A DNA stretch of 23,960 bases from Larix sibirica (taxonomy: Eukaryota; Streptophyta; Pinopsida; Pinales; Pinaceae): positions 39,619-63,578 of the forward strand of contig NWUY0300011198.1 in NCBI GenBank assembly GCA_004151065.3, written 5' to 3'. The notes under the pieces were generated by a model. The model searched no databases. It worked only from the letters and a program-made list of their open reading frames with translations, and was not told where the DNA came from. Below, one piece after another: positions 1 to 11,410 of the stretch; the first letter of the stretch is position 1, and each line of letters begins with the position of its first letter. The translations under genes and the position numbers were made by a program.

Positions 1-2925
1 AGGGCCGGTGAATAGGGGCTTTGTTAGTTCTTTGAACCGCGAAGTACCCGGGTCTATGTTGAAAACCTCAGTAAGGTTATTTACAGCCAACAGGGTGGAA
101 TACTCCATAGGCATGTGGTTTATGTCTGTGTAGAAGACTTTAAACTGTTACTTATGTTTATAATTAAATTGTCATTCGTTTTGAAGGAAAGGCTCTCTGT
201 ACGGGGAGGAATCTCCATATTTTTGGTAAAAAAATTGGTGTAGAATAATAGTAGTTACATGATAGGGATGATATACAAGGATTCTATAGAAGGAGGAAAC
301 TCTTTTTTGGGGCTTAATTTTATGAGCATTGTTACTTTAAGCCTCAACATGGGATTGGCACTTACTAATACCTTGAGGATTGTATTTTTATCTCTTCTTG
401 GAATGAAAAATATGTTTTTTTTCATGGAAAAAAATTGAAAACAATTTGGTAGAGATATGAGTGTCGACTGACAAGGTAGTTTCCATTGGGAAATGTCCAT
501 GAGCAAAGGTAGCTTTGGCCATATTTTCACTACGATAGAACTTAATTTCTAAAATTTGTAGGGACCCTATGGTATGGATGCACGCTAACATAAATGGATG
601 TTGGTATGATTGTTATTCGACACAAAATTCTTGGGCTCAACTCTAAAAAGGGTCTGCACAAATTTCCCCATTCATGTCCATGACCATTCTCTGATCAAAT
701 CGGAGGACTCCTCCATGATAACTAAACTTTGATCCGACCAAAGACATGCCCGTAAATTTGTAGGGGAAAAAGAGGCATTGTAGTCTAGTAGCAATATCTA
801 TAAAATATATAGGCAAAGTAGGGTTTCTAAAGCATGGGATTGGTCTCATGATCCCATACAATAGTTAGGGTTTAATTTTATTCCTTGCCACAACGATTGT
901 GATTCATCATCAAGTATAGTAGTGGACAGTAACATTAATTTTGGAAAAGATTTGTCGTGTGATTTGAAACCCTCACAAGAAAGGGTTTTTTATCTTAATC
1001 TTTATAAGGAATGGAAAAACTTGGGGATGTAGGAGCATAAAATATTTCCAAATTTAATCCTTACTCCCTATGATGATGATGTTGAATATTGCCTAGGTTT
1101 TCTAGCCATGTCGTTGTGGTTCTATTAACAATGAGAGGTAATTTTTTTTTCGTCTCCTCCAACTGATGGGAGTTTGTGTGTGATTGCAAACATCAATTGC
1201 AATCAATTTGTGCTCAAATGTGTGATTGATTTTTCTTACAAGTAATCCATTCAAGTATTCAATGGATTCTACTAGTATGTAAGGATGTTCAAGGATGTAA
1301 AAAAGTTGTAGCTTTAACACAATGATAATCTTACTTTATGACTCTAGATTGCAAGTTGCTCTTTGAAATTTACATTTGAGACCAGCTAGGCCAAATGGTC
1401 TAAAGTTATTTATTCAGGTCCTTTTTGGCTATAATACATATTATATTGTCCATAGAAGAAATGCGTAATGGACTGTTACTAGTAATTTATGGTCAATTAG
1501 AATTCATTTATAGCCATCAGCTTTAATAAAATAGGAAATGGCGTTAACTTATATTATTTTTGTCAATATAGATCTCATGGGTTTTGAATTTACCAAGAAT
1601 TGTAGATTTCTCTACCACAAGTCACATTTTGTCATTTGTTAAATGCTCGCCAACTAGCACCCAACAAACACACTACCTTTACACTTGCATTGATTTTCCA
1701 TAGCTTACTTATTCCTTTGTTGTCTCCATCCTATCTTGGAAATGTTGTTCATAGTATATACACCACCCGCCGCAACATATGAGCTCTTGAGTGGTGAGGT
1801 TTGCTTCCCAATCGATTTGTTGCACAATATCATAGACAATCATTCAAATGTAGTGATAAGGGGAACTAAATCCATACAAAAAATGTATAGTAATGATGTT
1901 GAATATGTAATTGCTTATAGACTCATTTTTTTCTACAATTTCAGTTTCAACAAGCCTACATAATTCACGTTGAACACGAACTAACTAACTCAGTCTTTTA
2001 AATTGGTTTTACTATATAATTATTGGTTTTTCTTTGTATTTTATGAAGTTTTACACTATCCATTCAAGGATTTGTAATTTTTATTATGTACTTCATGTGC
2101 AGGGCTAGGGATAGGGTTTAACAATGTCTAGAAGGCCCTGCAGTTTGTGAATTTTATCATTGTTTTTCACTTTAAAATTAAGGGTATTTACAAAGAATAC
2201 TACAAGGAATACAAGTTTTCCTTTATATTGGGTTATCGTTGTTGCTCGTGATAATTTGAGTATAGTCGATCAATTTTGTTGAAGGTGACCGAGGATTTCT
2301 CATGAATCAAGCATTAAAATTTGAACATAGTCTACAACTTTGAACACCAGAGGTATTATAATGGTGGATAAACTATCCAAAAACATAGTAGCTCGCACAA
2401 GGACAAGGACAATGGTAAAGCACCACCATCATAAGTCTCTGTGTCAAATGAGCATATTGTATTGGATGTAAGCATTTACTCATGGGGGCATTCCCAAGGT
2501 TCAATCTCGTAACCTCTCTCACTTCTCAATTATCTTTTCGTAGTGAATGAAGAAATCAATCTCCATTGTAGAAAATTTACTAGGTTTTCATTTTTCTAAA
2601 GAAGCTAGGGTTTTGTTTCTCTTATTGTTGTTGCTTGATGGGGACAATATTAAAATGTCTAGTGGGGAGAGATAATGGCAGTGCATTTCTATCTTCCAAT
2701 TCTGGATTTTGTTGTTTTTTTATTCGTAACTTCATTGGCTTTTATCTTTGTGATTTTAGAATAATATATGGATATGATAATCAATGGGATTCCATGACTA
2801 TTATTATTCCTGAATATTATAATAATAATAATTTTATTTTTTGTTTTTATTTCTTTTATATGTGATATTGGATTGAAGTGTTATTTGGTAGTTTTGGTTT
2901 TATGATCCTTGTTATGAATGCTCAG
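1..2925. other. AT-rich intergenic DNA, no gene recognised
   Basis: I read this stretch in all frames and found only short open frames (up to about 90 codons) with no recognisable domain and no supporting start or splice context. Individual lines contain sequences like TTAGGGTTT (near 862) and TAGGGTTT (near 2111 and 2605), which resemble plant telo-box motifs, but without an adjacent gene they carry no weight. The region probably consists of old, unrecognisable transposon remains, which is an inference from its base composition and lack of genes. Confidence 0.5.
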
Positions 2926-3152
2926 GGTAAGCTTCATGCGAGTTCTATTAATTTGGTAGCATATTTGATAAGGTTCTATGAAGGTGACGCATATGGCAAT
3001 GGTGAGTATATTCTTTATGTGTATATGTCCCCTTCCACAAGGGGGTTTATGTTATGATTTTTGTAGAGTGCCTTAAGCTTGCATTTCCATTGCAACAAGA
3101 TACTATTGGGACACAATTGAGGAAATTTCTGGAGCTAATCCTACCAAAATAA
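2926..3152 (+). pseudogene. Possible two-exon fragment of an unidentified plant gene
   Basis: A reading frame starts after a possible splice acceptor (…ATGCTCAG, ending 2925) and encodes GKLHASSINLVAYLIRF followed by about eight more residues. It reaches a good plant donor (GTGAGTAT, intron from 3002). A candidate 65-nt intron ends in TTTTTGTAG at 3066. Splicing keeps the phase: the last base of exon 1 plus AG gives a Glu codon, followed by CLKLAFPLQQDTIGTQLRKF and a TAA stop at 3150-3152. Conserved phase across a consensus GT-AG pair is the only evidence that this is coding. I do not recognise the protein family. No upstream exon or start codon was found, and the intron is shorter than most plant introns. 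It may be a gene fragment or chance. Confidence 0.2.
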
Positions 3153-3261
3153 TAATCAAAAGTTTAAACATCAACCATCAAGATACTATTAGGACACAAT
3201 TGAGGAACTTCTTGGATCTAATCCTATCAAAATAATGATTGAAATTTTAAACATCGAGCAT
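3096..3261. repeat. 83-bp imperfect tandem duplication
   Basis: Two adjacent units, 3096-3178 and 3179-3261, align along their whole length without gaps and differ at roughly a dozen positions. Each begins CAAGATACTATT and contains GGACACAATTGAGGAA and TTTAAACATC. In the frame of the possible exon above, both units encode a matching peptide, DTI[G/R]TQLR[K/N]FL[E/D]LIL, followed by a stop. The moderate divergence shows the duplication is old. Confidence 0.85.
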
Positions 3262-3376
3262 TTTGAGTTTGCATCCCTACATGTCTTTTTTGTTATTTAT
3301 CAAGTGTTTATTTTCATGATTTCATTTCACGAGTTTCTATGTTGTTGTGGTGATCATATGAAATGTATAATGAAGC

Positions 3377-3715
3377 ATGTACAACAACATTTTCGTAATG
3401 GAACAAGTGATGAGTGTTTGTGAAAGTGTTTACGAGATGGTTAACACTAATCTGTTAGAAAACTATCAACATTGCTTGAACCAAGTAGAACATACCATTA
3501 TTTTTCTTTATTGCGGTAGAGTTGGTACCAAAATTTTATTTACATTTATCGAGAGAAATGAGACCTTGAGTTTAATTAATTCAATTGTGTTAGCATGCAT
3601 TTATCCACTAGCAATAGTTTCCCCATTAGGATTGGAAGCATTTCCCCTATGGAAGAATTTAGCAAATTTGTTTCTTCCTACTATACCAAACCAACTAAAC
3701 ATTGCCGGAGATTAA
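3377..3715 (+). other. 112-codon open frame, unidentified, doubtful gene
   Basis: This is the longest open frame in the left unique region. It starts at an ATG and runs to a TAA at 3713-3715. The product is mostly hydrophobic, with a stretch around residues 65-90 (IVLACIYPLAIVSPLGLEA) that could be a membrane segment or a buried helix. No catalytic motif or known family signature is visible. It lies 225 bases downstream of the possible exon fragment and could belong to the same degraded gene, but no donor or acceptor pair linking them stands out. An open frame of this length is only weakly unexpected in AT-rich DNA. Confidence 0.15.
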
Positions 3716-4825
3716 TTTGACAAATCCAACAGTTGATTACTAATTTAGATGAACTCCATATATCAATATGATATAATAGGTTACAAATATATGATTTCCA
3801 ATCATTGTGGAAAAACATTATATAGTGATAACACCTTGGAAACATTATTTGTTTTAAATTATTTTAAGATCAACATTAGGAAACTCTATATTAGATGCAA
3901 AAAACTCCACCATTCTTTAAAACAAAATTGTATGCTTTTAACAAGAGGTGATAATTTATGTGCATTGTGGCTCCCAGTCTCTCTTACATTGTATTTTAGT
4001 TTTTCCATATTCTCGTTAGAATTAATTCAAGAATAGTCGTTCTGAGCATGTGATGTTATAATTTTTATTTTATTTATTTATTTATCGAGAAACTCTTAAG
4101 AGAATTATCAGAAACATGGTTGAAAATTCTTGTATATTCGACCACTTATTAAGGAAAAAATCCTATGTGAAAGTTGTATGATTTACATGTGAACATTATT
4201 CTTTGAAAGAAATTAGTTAGTCTAAAATGGAGAAGAGATAGGATAGTGCTATATGTCAATTAAGGCAACATTATGGCTCAAGAACTGTTGCAGTTTATAA
4301 AATGTATAGCCTCCAAATATATTAAATTAAAACATGTAATGTAGAGTCAATTTCTCCTATTCCTTGTTCACAACCACTCGAGCTACACCCAATTGCCATG
4401 AAGGCACTTCAACATCTAGAGATGGATCCATAAATATTTACATGAATTACAACTAGAAAAAAAAGGTATAAACATGGCAACATTGATTAGGTATAACAAA
4501 CACACATTGATTAGATTACTCATGTTTTTCTCATACAAAAGACTATGGGAAACCAAGGTATAAGCAAAATGTTGCCAAGGAGAAGAAGTTTGCTTTTAAG
4601 ATAGAAAACATCTTACAAATGGTGTGAAGTTGCTACATTACCCTCCGAATGAATGACAAATCCAAATATCTCCCATGAAACCATATATGTCTAGGATCAA
4701 TCCCCTCATGCTATTCTACACAAATCAAATTAAAACAAACCACCTAGTCAACAAGGCAAAGAAAAATCGAACCTTTATAAATTACTTGAGTTGACTTTAA
4801 CTTACATTAACTTGATTTGTCCTAG
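3716..4825. other. AT-rich intergenic DNA, no gene recognised
   Basis: Only short open frames without recognisable domains occur here. It contains one short TTTA microsatellite (listed separately). The 9-kb duplicated block begins abruptly at its right end, at 4826. Confidence 0.5.
4066..4085. repeat. Short TTTA microsatellite
   Basis: About five imperfect TTTA/TTTTA units in a row. It is a simple repeat with no functional implication. Confidence 0.7.
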
Positions 4826-5649
4826 TGTCTCCTTGGTTGTAGAATGTAACTCTTATAGTACATGTACATGGTTGTTCCCCAATTATCATAGTATTATCAT
4901 AGATCAAGTTTCTAATTGTTTTATAGGCTTATATGGTGATGTTAGTTACTTTAATTCAAAACAATGCTACTTATTGAACCAATAAATTGTGGAGATTATT
5001 AATGAGGAAAGGGAAACCCAAACACATCATATGGAATGACAATTAAGCCAATAAATAGTTAGGTGTAATAGTACATGTTGATTTATAGCCTATTTTTTTA
5101 GACTTTGATAAGAAAATTACAACAATAATTATTGAACTGATACCTTAGAGCTATTACATATGAAAATGTTATGATGTATGTCATTTTAGGTCAATGAACA
5201 ATATGGTTCATGTTTTTTAATAAAAACTAGAACTGTGATCTTTTTTTCCGGGAAAGAAAGAAAAAAAAAGTACATGTGCTCACAAATTAGAGAAACAACG
5301 GAAATGTAGTCCTTGAATGAAGGGGCTATTGAAGTTTAAAAGTACATGCTTAATGTCTTGTCATTATCTTTCCCAATAAGATTGGGCATACATAAAAAAA
5401 AACATGAAAGACATGCCTATTACACTGTCATATCATTGGTTAATCAAAAGATGTTTAGAGATAGTGATTCAAAATATGAAATCTCGTATGACTAATAGTT
5501 GTAGGGAGAAGAACCCCGCAAATTTTGGTCTCATCATAATGTGGTAAAATAAAAATTCCAAATTTAGCATAGTTGAAGGTTGTTTATGGTATTTTAGAGG
5601 TTTTGGGTCAGTTCATAAACCTTCAAAACCTTTGGGATATGAAAGAAAT
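4826..5649. other. Left arm of the duplicated block, no gene recognised
   Basis: AT-rich sequence with no open frame of note and no recognisable transposon domain. The same sequence recurs at 13862-14683. The short open frame that crosses 4826 is an accident of the junction. Confidence 0.5.
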
Positions 5650-6540
5650 ATCAAACTACATTAGTTTAATATCTTATATCTACATAGTCAAAAACATCCA
5701 ATCACACTAAATTAATCTACCTACCGACCATTCAAATACATTAAGTGAATGCCATATACCCACTTAGTCAAAAACATTTAAGTACATTATTTAAATACCA
5801 AACAAAATATAAACACCATGCAATCTCCATGCTTATCCCAATGTCAATAGTATATACACAAATGTTAGTGAAATGTATATGAACGAGAGATCAATAATGA
5901 TGTATATATGAATATATATTTCCATCATTAAAACATATGCATACACTTATCCCTTGCAATAATATCCTACCTATTTAGTAAATAACATTCAAGTACATTA
6001 ACTTAATATCATATACTTAATAATAAAAACATTTAAACACAATAACTTAATATGTCACAACAACTTAATATTCTATACCTCCAATGTCAAGAACATTTAA
6101 ATACATTAACTAAATATCCCACCTATTCGATGAAGAACATCCAATTAATTAATTCGATCTTATTACACTTAAAATGGATTTATGAAAATTGATTTTATTA
6201 TTATATATAATTTTTACATTATATGTTTTTTTTTTCTCTTTTTATTATAGAACAACTCAAATATTCCTTTCTTTCTAACCAAGTGTTATGGCAAAAAAAA
6301 ATATATAAAAGTATATCAACATGATATCTTGTTTCAAAAATCAACTCAAGTACAGTAACTTAATAATAATAATCTATTTTTAAGGTTATGGCTTTGAATT
6401 TGTGACTTCCTAGAAAGAAACACATGTTCTTAACAACCAGGCTCACTCAAATTGTACTTAGTCAAAGAAAATTGGAGCATAATAATTTAATGTACCCTCC
6501 CAATTAATAATCTTTAAGTAAATTAAGGTTCATACTAACT
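5650..6540. repeat. Degenerate array of a ~46-bp AT-rich repeat (copy 1, left of LINE)
   Basis: Repeated units can be followed starting near 5650, 5696, 5730, 5776, 5987, 6031 and 6095, each around ATTCAAATACATTAACTTAA, a middle part like TATCCTATACCTA, and an end like CTTAGTCAAAAAC. Units are diverged, some are truncated, and about 200 bases of other sequence interrupt the array after 5800. Weaker partial units occur near 6345 and 6459. Further units of the same type lie on the other side of the LINE at 13580-13660, so the LINE probably inserted into this array. I do not recognise the repeat as a named satellite. Confidence 0.6.
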
Positions 6541-6619
6541 GTCACTGGGCTTCCCTTGAAACCCTTGTCTCTTATCCTAGAGTTGTTGCCTCTATTTTTC
6601 CCACTTGGAGATGAAACTA

Positions 6620-7920
6620 GGAAGGGCGAATCCTCCTTTAGACGAGGCCATTGTTGCATTTCTCTTGATGGTAGCCACTCTTGGTAAATCGATTTCCAAA
6701 ACCCCCATCTCTTGTTTTGTTAACAAGCTCGAATCCATTTAAGAGGTTCATCTTCCATCTACCGCTCCTCACCATAAATCCTTAGCTCTTGTAGAGAGGG
6801 GGTTACTTGGTAAGTTCATAGGCCTCTAACCCTCCCTAAAGTTGATGGACATTTGGATGCAAAAGAACAAGAACCATGGTAATGATAAAGGGTTAACTCT
6901 CTTATTTTTTTATGTGGGTGAGGATTCTATACCTTTCTCTTTGAACTCAAAGAGGGCAAGGACCTCATCTTTAGAAATGAGCCTTACTTCATGGGTTTTA
7001 GAGGCATGTATTTAAACAAATGGTCCCTCGAATTTGATCCAGAAATCAGTGTCCCCTCAGCAGTGTCAATTTGGGTTAGACTACCACACCTCCCTCTCCA
7101 CTGCTGGAATAATGACTCCCTTTGCACAATAGGAAATGATCTAGGCAAGTACATAGAAAAATTTCAGTTGAAATTTGGTATGTTTGCTTGTGCCATATTC
7201 TTAAGTTGATCTTGAGAAAGGACTCCTTGAAGCTATGAAAATTAACATGGACAACTAGAGTCATATCCAAAAGTTGTACTACGAGTGATGCCCCTTCAAG
7301 TGCAAGCTATGTCATGAGTATGGTTATTTCACTAAATATTGTAAGAAAGTAGCTCCCTCTCCAACAATGGTAGATGAGGAGGATCAATGGAAAGCAGTTA
7401 AAAAGAAAATAGGTAAAACCCATCGTCCTCAATGCCCCATCAAGCCTCAAAAGAAAAATGCTCTACAAGTAATAGATTCAATATCCTCTCCCAGGTTGAA
7501 GAGCCTCCTACCACATTGGCCTCTACTCTTGAGAATCATGCCCCCTCACAGATCATCGTTGATGCTCCTCAAAGATCTCCTTTAAGTTCACGTCCCTTTG
7601 GCCCTTCCTCTTCTTCTGAACCTCTGGAAGAAGCAACATATCCCTCTTTCCATCTTTATCCTTAAGAGGATTTTGCATGCCCCTTCCTCTTTTCAATTCC
7701 CTATTTAGATTCCATTTTCTCTCCCTCTCATCTTGAGATATTAGGTTTGCATGATGCCTTTGAAAAATCTAGAGTCCTAACTCTTGGTACAACCTAGACC
7801 AAGAAAAGTGTTCAATCCCTGGATGAAGAGGATCCAAATGAAGAACAACTCCCAAAGAAACTAGGTCGAAAGACTTCCAAATAAAGAGTGAAGAAGCAAC
7901 AACCAAGAAAAAGAACCTAA
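6620..7920 (+). pseudogene. LINE ORF1 remnant: DUF4283-type domain plus zinc knuckle, copy 1
   Basis: ORF1 of plant LINEs encodes a nucleic-acid-binding protein that packages the element RNA. Here the frame runs GLLGKFIGL (stop) PSLKLMDIW around 6800-6860, then shifts to the frame at 6991-7209. That piece contains YLNKWSLEFDP and SIWVRLPHLPLHCWNND, the core of the DUF4283 family, followed by IGNDLGKYI. A further shift gives PFKCKLCHEYGYFTKYC (7292-7342), a zinc knuckle whose usual His is Tyr. A basic, Ser/Pro-rich tail follows (7367-7665) and ends in lysine-rich sequence near 7870-7920. Stops at several points and at least three frame changes make it a pseudogene. Confidence 0.75.
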
Positions 7921-8053
7921 GTCTTTAATCCTCCATATAATCCATGCTTTATAGGGGATTCAACAAACATATCCTTCTTAAAATCTTTGGAATGCAACCA
8001 ATGACATGACCATGAGGCAAATCCAACCGCCCCTCCCCCTCCCCTAGTAAATA

Positions 8054-8815
8054 ATGCTAATGGTCTCTTGGAATAGTAGAAGATTAGGAAGCAAATCTAA
8101 AGTAGAATATATGAGGGTATTATTAGATCTGGACACCCTAGTATCCTCTTAATCCAAGAGACAAAGCTTAAAAAAAAGACATGGAATTAGTAGGGAAAAA
8201 GAACTACTAGGAAAGTGAAGGATTAACAATAGGCTAAAGAGGAGCTTTAGGAGACATTTTAACAACATGGAATAATCAGTTCTATGAGTTAACCCAAACC
8301 CATTCTTCACAACACTGGATCTACACAGATATGAAATGTAGGACATATGGGAAGCATGTTAATATCTTCAATATATACACACTTATGCATTATAGGGAAA
8401 AACAAGAATGTTGGAATTCTATCTCTAAGATGAAATAACGGATTGGGGAAAATCATTCCCTTCTAATAGAGGATTTCAACATGGTCATTGACGTAAGTGA
8501 GAAAAAGGAGGTAGTCTAGTTTGAGATCAATTCATAGAGCAAGTTGAAGATCTGATTACAGAATAGGATCTCCTTGATGTCAAAGCTAAATGAGGAATAT
8601 TTGGATGGTTAAATAGGTGGGTTGGAGTAAACCACATAACAACTTGTCTAGATAATTTTTTAGTCAACAATAAATTCTTGGACGAAGATTTTGAAATCGA
8701 CACAAAATTCCTTCCATCCACTATCTCAGACCATAAGATCATTTCAGTGAAAATTCACAAAGGTGAAGATTATGGTCCATTGTCATTCAAATTTAATCCT
8801 CTTTGGTTATAACAT
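8054..8815 (+). pseudogene. APE-type endonuclease domain of LINE ORF2, copy 1 (degraded)
   Basis: The N-terminal motif SWNSRRLGS (normally WNxRGLGS) keeps the conserved Asn at 8072-8074. A frame change leads to PSILLIQETKL, with the catalytic Glu at 8158-8160. Another leads to LLIEDFNMVID (Asp 8472-8474, Asn 8478-8480), matching the GDFN motif. A third leads to GIFGWLNRW, CLDNFLVNN and finally PSTISDHKIISV, with the Ser-Asp-His motif at 8726-8734. FNPLWL and a TAA follow. All signature residues of the exonuclease/endonuclease/phosphatase fold used by L1 elements can be found, but in three different frames, so the enzyme cannot be made. Confidence 0.8.
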
Positions 8816-9290
8816 CAACAAGTATTTGGTATCATATCTATGACTTGGAAAGAAAAAGTGGAAGGATCACCCAGATTCATATAGGAACAAAAGCTTAAGT
8901 CTACAAAGAGGGCACTAAAGAAATGGGCAAAGGCCAATGTCACAGACCCGAGAATCAAAAGAAAGAAGGCTCAACAGTAGCTTGCATATTTTCAAAAGGC
9001 ATTGGAGAACAAGGAGATAACTAGATAGGTAAAGGTTGATGAAACAAGGATATATAGAAATATTCAACATGCATTTCGTGAAGAAGAGGAGCATTGGCGC
9101 CTGAAATGGCATAGTCTCTGGCTCTCTACATGGGAAGCAATACATCTTTTTTTCCATAGACAAGCCAGAGCTTGGAGATAGTGAAAAACCCTCTCTAAAA
9201 TAGTAAATGATCAAGGTGAAAAAATAATCCCATTTACAGAGATTAAAAACCTACATCCATTTCATGGAGCTATATACATAAGAAATTAAG

Positions 9291-10924
9291 GTGGACCTTG
9301 GTGCAGTCAGAGCAATGATGCAGGGAATCCCAAGAATTATAACCAATGAAGACAACATATATTTGGAGAGGGACATTATGGAGGATGAAGTTATTGAAGC
9401 AATTTGGGATCTAGATCCTTACAAAGCCTCAAGACTTGAGGACTTCATTATCTATTTTTATAGAGCCTATTGGTTTATAATAAAATTTGATCTACTCAAA
9501 ATGTTACGATGGATAAAAAATAAAAACAAATTAGGGGAGGAAATAATTCTTCATTTTTGGCTCTAATCCCTAAAGAGTTTAACCCTTCCTCTTTCTGTTG
9601 CTTCTGTCCAATTTATTTATGCAATGCATCACACAAGAATTTATCTAGAATTTTAGCCAATAGGATGAACAAAGTGTTCCCTCAAATAATATAGAAAAAC
9701 CAAGGTGGATTCGTCTAAAATGCCAAATCTTAGGCAAGATCATTCTTTTTCAAGAAGCCATTCATTCTAGTAAGAGTAGAGGGGACATAGGCATGATAGT
9801 ATCAAGATGGATATGACCAATGCATTTGATAGGGTAAGACACTCTTTCTATTTTTAGTCATGTCAAGATTTGCTTTTTTTAATAATTTCATTCACTTTAT
9901 TAGAGCCTACATTGGTAAACCATGGATCACCCCCTTGGTTAATGGGCATCCTTCTCACTTATTTCAAAGCAATTGTGGATTAAGGAAAGGATGCCCCTTC
10001 TCTCCCTTCTTGTATTCCATTATGACAAACATCATGAGTAGGAAGTTTGAAATTGGAAGGTTGTAGTTTGAAATTGAAACGTTGTTAGGAACCCTTCAAG
10101 GTATATCCATAGTTCAAGGCACAAATAAAATCAATCATCCCCAATTTGTTGATGATACGCTCCTTATAATAGGAGTGTCCATTGTTATTGTTGAAATATT
10201 TAAACCAATCCTAGATGTATGTGTGAATGCATCAAGGGGGAAGATCAAGAAGGGGAAGAACAACATATATGGATGTAATGTCTCCAACATCCTAATGAAT
10301 AGTATAGACATAATTATAGGATTTACACCTATTTTCCATTGGTCTTTCCTTATGTATTTAGGCATCCAAATCCAACTTGGGCAACCCAAATCTTGAGATT
10401 GGAACATTATTCTACAAAAAGGACAAAAAATAATGCATCGATGGGAGACACAATGGCTAAATATAGTTGGTCGTATTGTCCTTATTTCGTCAATCCTCTT
10501 TCCCTTCCCCTTATCAATGCTCGACCCTTCTCAAATGAAAGCTGCCATTAGGAAATTCTTGTGGCAAGGAGGCAAGAGCAACACCAAAAATTTTCATCTA
10601 GTCAAATGGGAGATAGTTACAACCACAAAGGAGTTTCGAGGCCTTGCCATAAAATATCCAAAACTAGTCAATCGAGCCATTGGAGAAAAAATCCTTAGGC
10701 GTCTAATCTTAGGGAAAGGCACATGGTGGAAAATGGTACTTGGAAAAATATATTTATGTGGAGCATGCTCTCTCATTTTGGATAGGCCTATGTTGGAAAC
10801 AAGGGGATCACCTATTGAGAAGATATGTTCAACCTCAAAAACTCTAATTTGTGACAATTTGTCATGGATACTAGGGAATGATGGTAATATTAAAGTGCAA
10901 GACAATAAAATAAATGGCAGTTGA
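9291..10924 (+). pseudogene. Reverse transcriptase domain of LINE ORF2, copy 1 (degraded)
   Basis: Recognisable blocks appear in order. AIWDLDPYKASRLEDF (normally KAPGPDGF) is followed by FLALIPKEFNPSSF and LCNASHKN from 9551. Then come KNQGGFV, FQEAIHSS, and KMDMTNAFDRV with the catalytic Asp at 9810-9812. KPWITPLVNGHPSHLFQ and GLRKGCPFSPFLY lie in the frame from 9860. FVDD at 10145-10156 corresponds to the FADD/YADD catalytic box. The thumb and connection region follows (VGRIVLISSILFPFPLSML, FLWQGG, LVKWEIV). Frames change four or five times before 9860; after it the frame holds but has stops at 10064, 10394 and 10922. The stop at 10064 sits in a 21-bp tandem duplication. Confidence 0.88.
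10044..10085 (+). repeat. 21-bp tandem duplication inside the reverse transcriptase
   Basis: Two adjacent 21-bp units, 10044-10064 and 10065-10085, each AGTTTGAAATTGxAxxGTTGT, differ at two or three bases. The duplication is a multiple of three and keeps the frame, but its junction forms a TAG stop (10064-10066). The same duplication is at 19078-19119 in the second block. Confidence 0.9.
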
Positions 10925-11145
10925 TCTTTATCTCTAAATTCCAAGCTAAGAGATCTAAGAAGTTGGATGAATAATAATCAATTGTTCACCCTTTCTAACA
11001 TCTCTAAATGGGATGAAAATGTCCCTTGGCAAGCATGGAAGGCACCACATATTCCCAATCATCTTAATGACCAATGGAAACTCCTCATTCATAGGTTAAG
11101 GGGAATTCTCCGCAAAGAGTGCATGTCAGAGATGTTCGAGGTTGG

Positions 11146-11410
11146 GGCTATGAAGGAGGGGAATATACAGTGAAATAAGGCTACGACATACTCTTGAAAG
11201 TCAAAAAGAAGAAAACAAAATATGCCATTTGGAAGGCCATATGGAAGAGAGATGCTCTCCCTAAAATCAAAATCTTTTGTTAGACTTTCGTTCACGTGAA
11301 AATTCTTACAGCAGAAAATTTGAGAAAAAGGGAGTTTCGAGGACCCATGAGATGCCCTCTTTGTCAAAATGAGGGAATCAATTACTCACCTCTTTTTTTA
11401 ATGCAAGTTT
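11146..11410 (+). pseudogene. zf-RVT zinc-binding segment of LINE ORF2, copy 1 (degraded)
   Basis: After GWGYEGGEYTVK (stop) GYDILL, the sequence runs AIWKAIWKRDALPKIKIFC, a stop, and then ILTAENLRKREFRGP. This ordering is typical of the zf-RVT region that follows the reverse transcriptase in plant LINEs. The metal-binding pair CPLC is at 11353-11364. The His and final Cys (HLFFxCKFSK) are found one frame away at 11387-11404, with a TAA replacing the residue between them. The segment is therefore broken by a small indel between the two halves of the zinc site. Confidence 0.7.

Noticed and set aside
1736-1963. A 75-codon plus-strand open frame
   Set aside because: No family signature, no splice context and no repeat of it elsewhere; too short to support a gene.
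862-2612. Several AGGGTTT-like motifs resembling plant telo-boxes
   Set aside because: They are not arranged near any supported transcription start, and such 7-8 base matches are common by chance.
5650-6140. The 46-bp repeat array as a CRISPR-like array
   Set aside because: Units are strongly diverged, spacing is irregular, there are no unique uniform spacers and no cas genes. The context is a plant genome.
8915-9214. A 99-codon minus-strand open frame rich in Leu, Ser and Cys
   Set aside because: It is antisense to the linker between endonuclease and reverse transcriptase of ORF2, whose plus-strand reading matches the family.
10082-10396. This open frame as a separate gene
   Set aside because: It is in the same frame as 9860-10066 and 10433-10924 and contains the FVDD box of the LINE reverse transcriptase. 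It is one piece of ORF2 between two stops.
10594-10944. A 116-codon minus-strand open frame (and its copy at 19628-19978)
   Set aside because: It lies opposite the well-recognised reverse transcriptase thumb region on the plus strand and shows no motif of its own, so it is a shadow frame.
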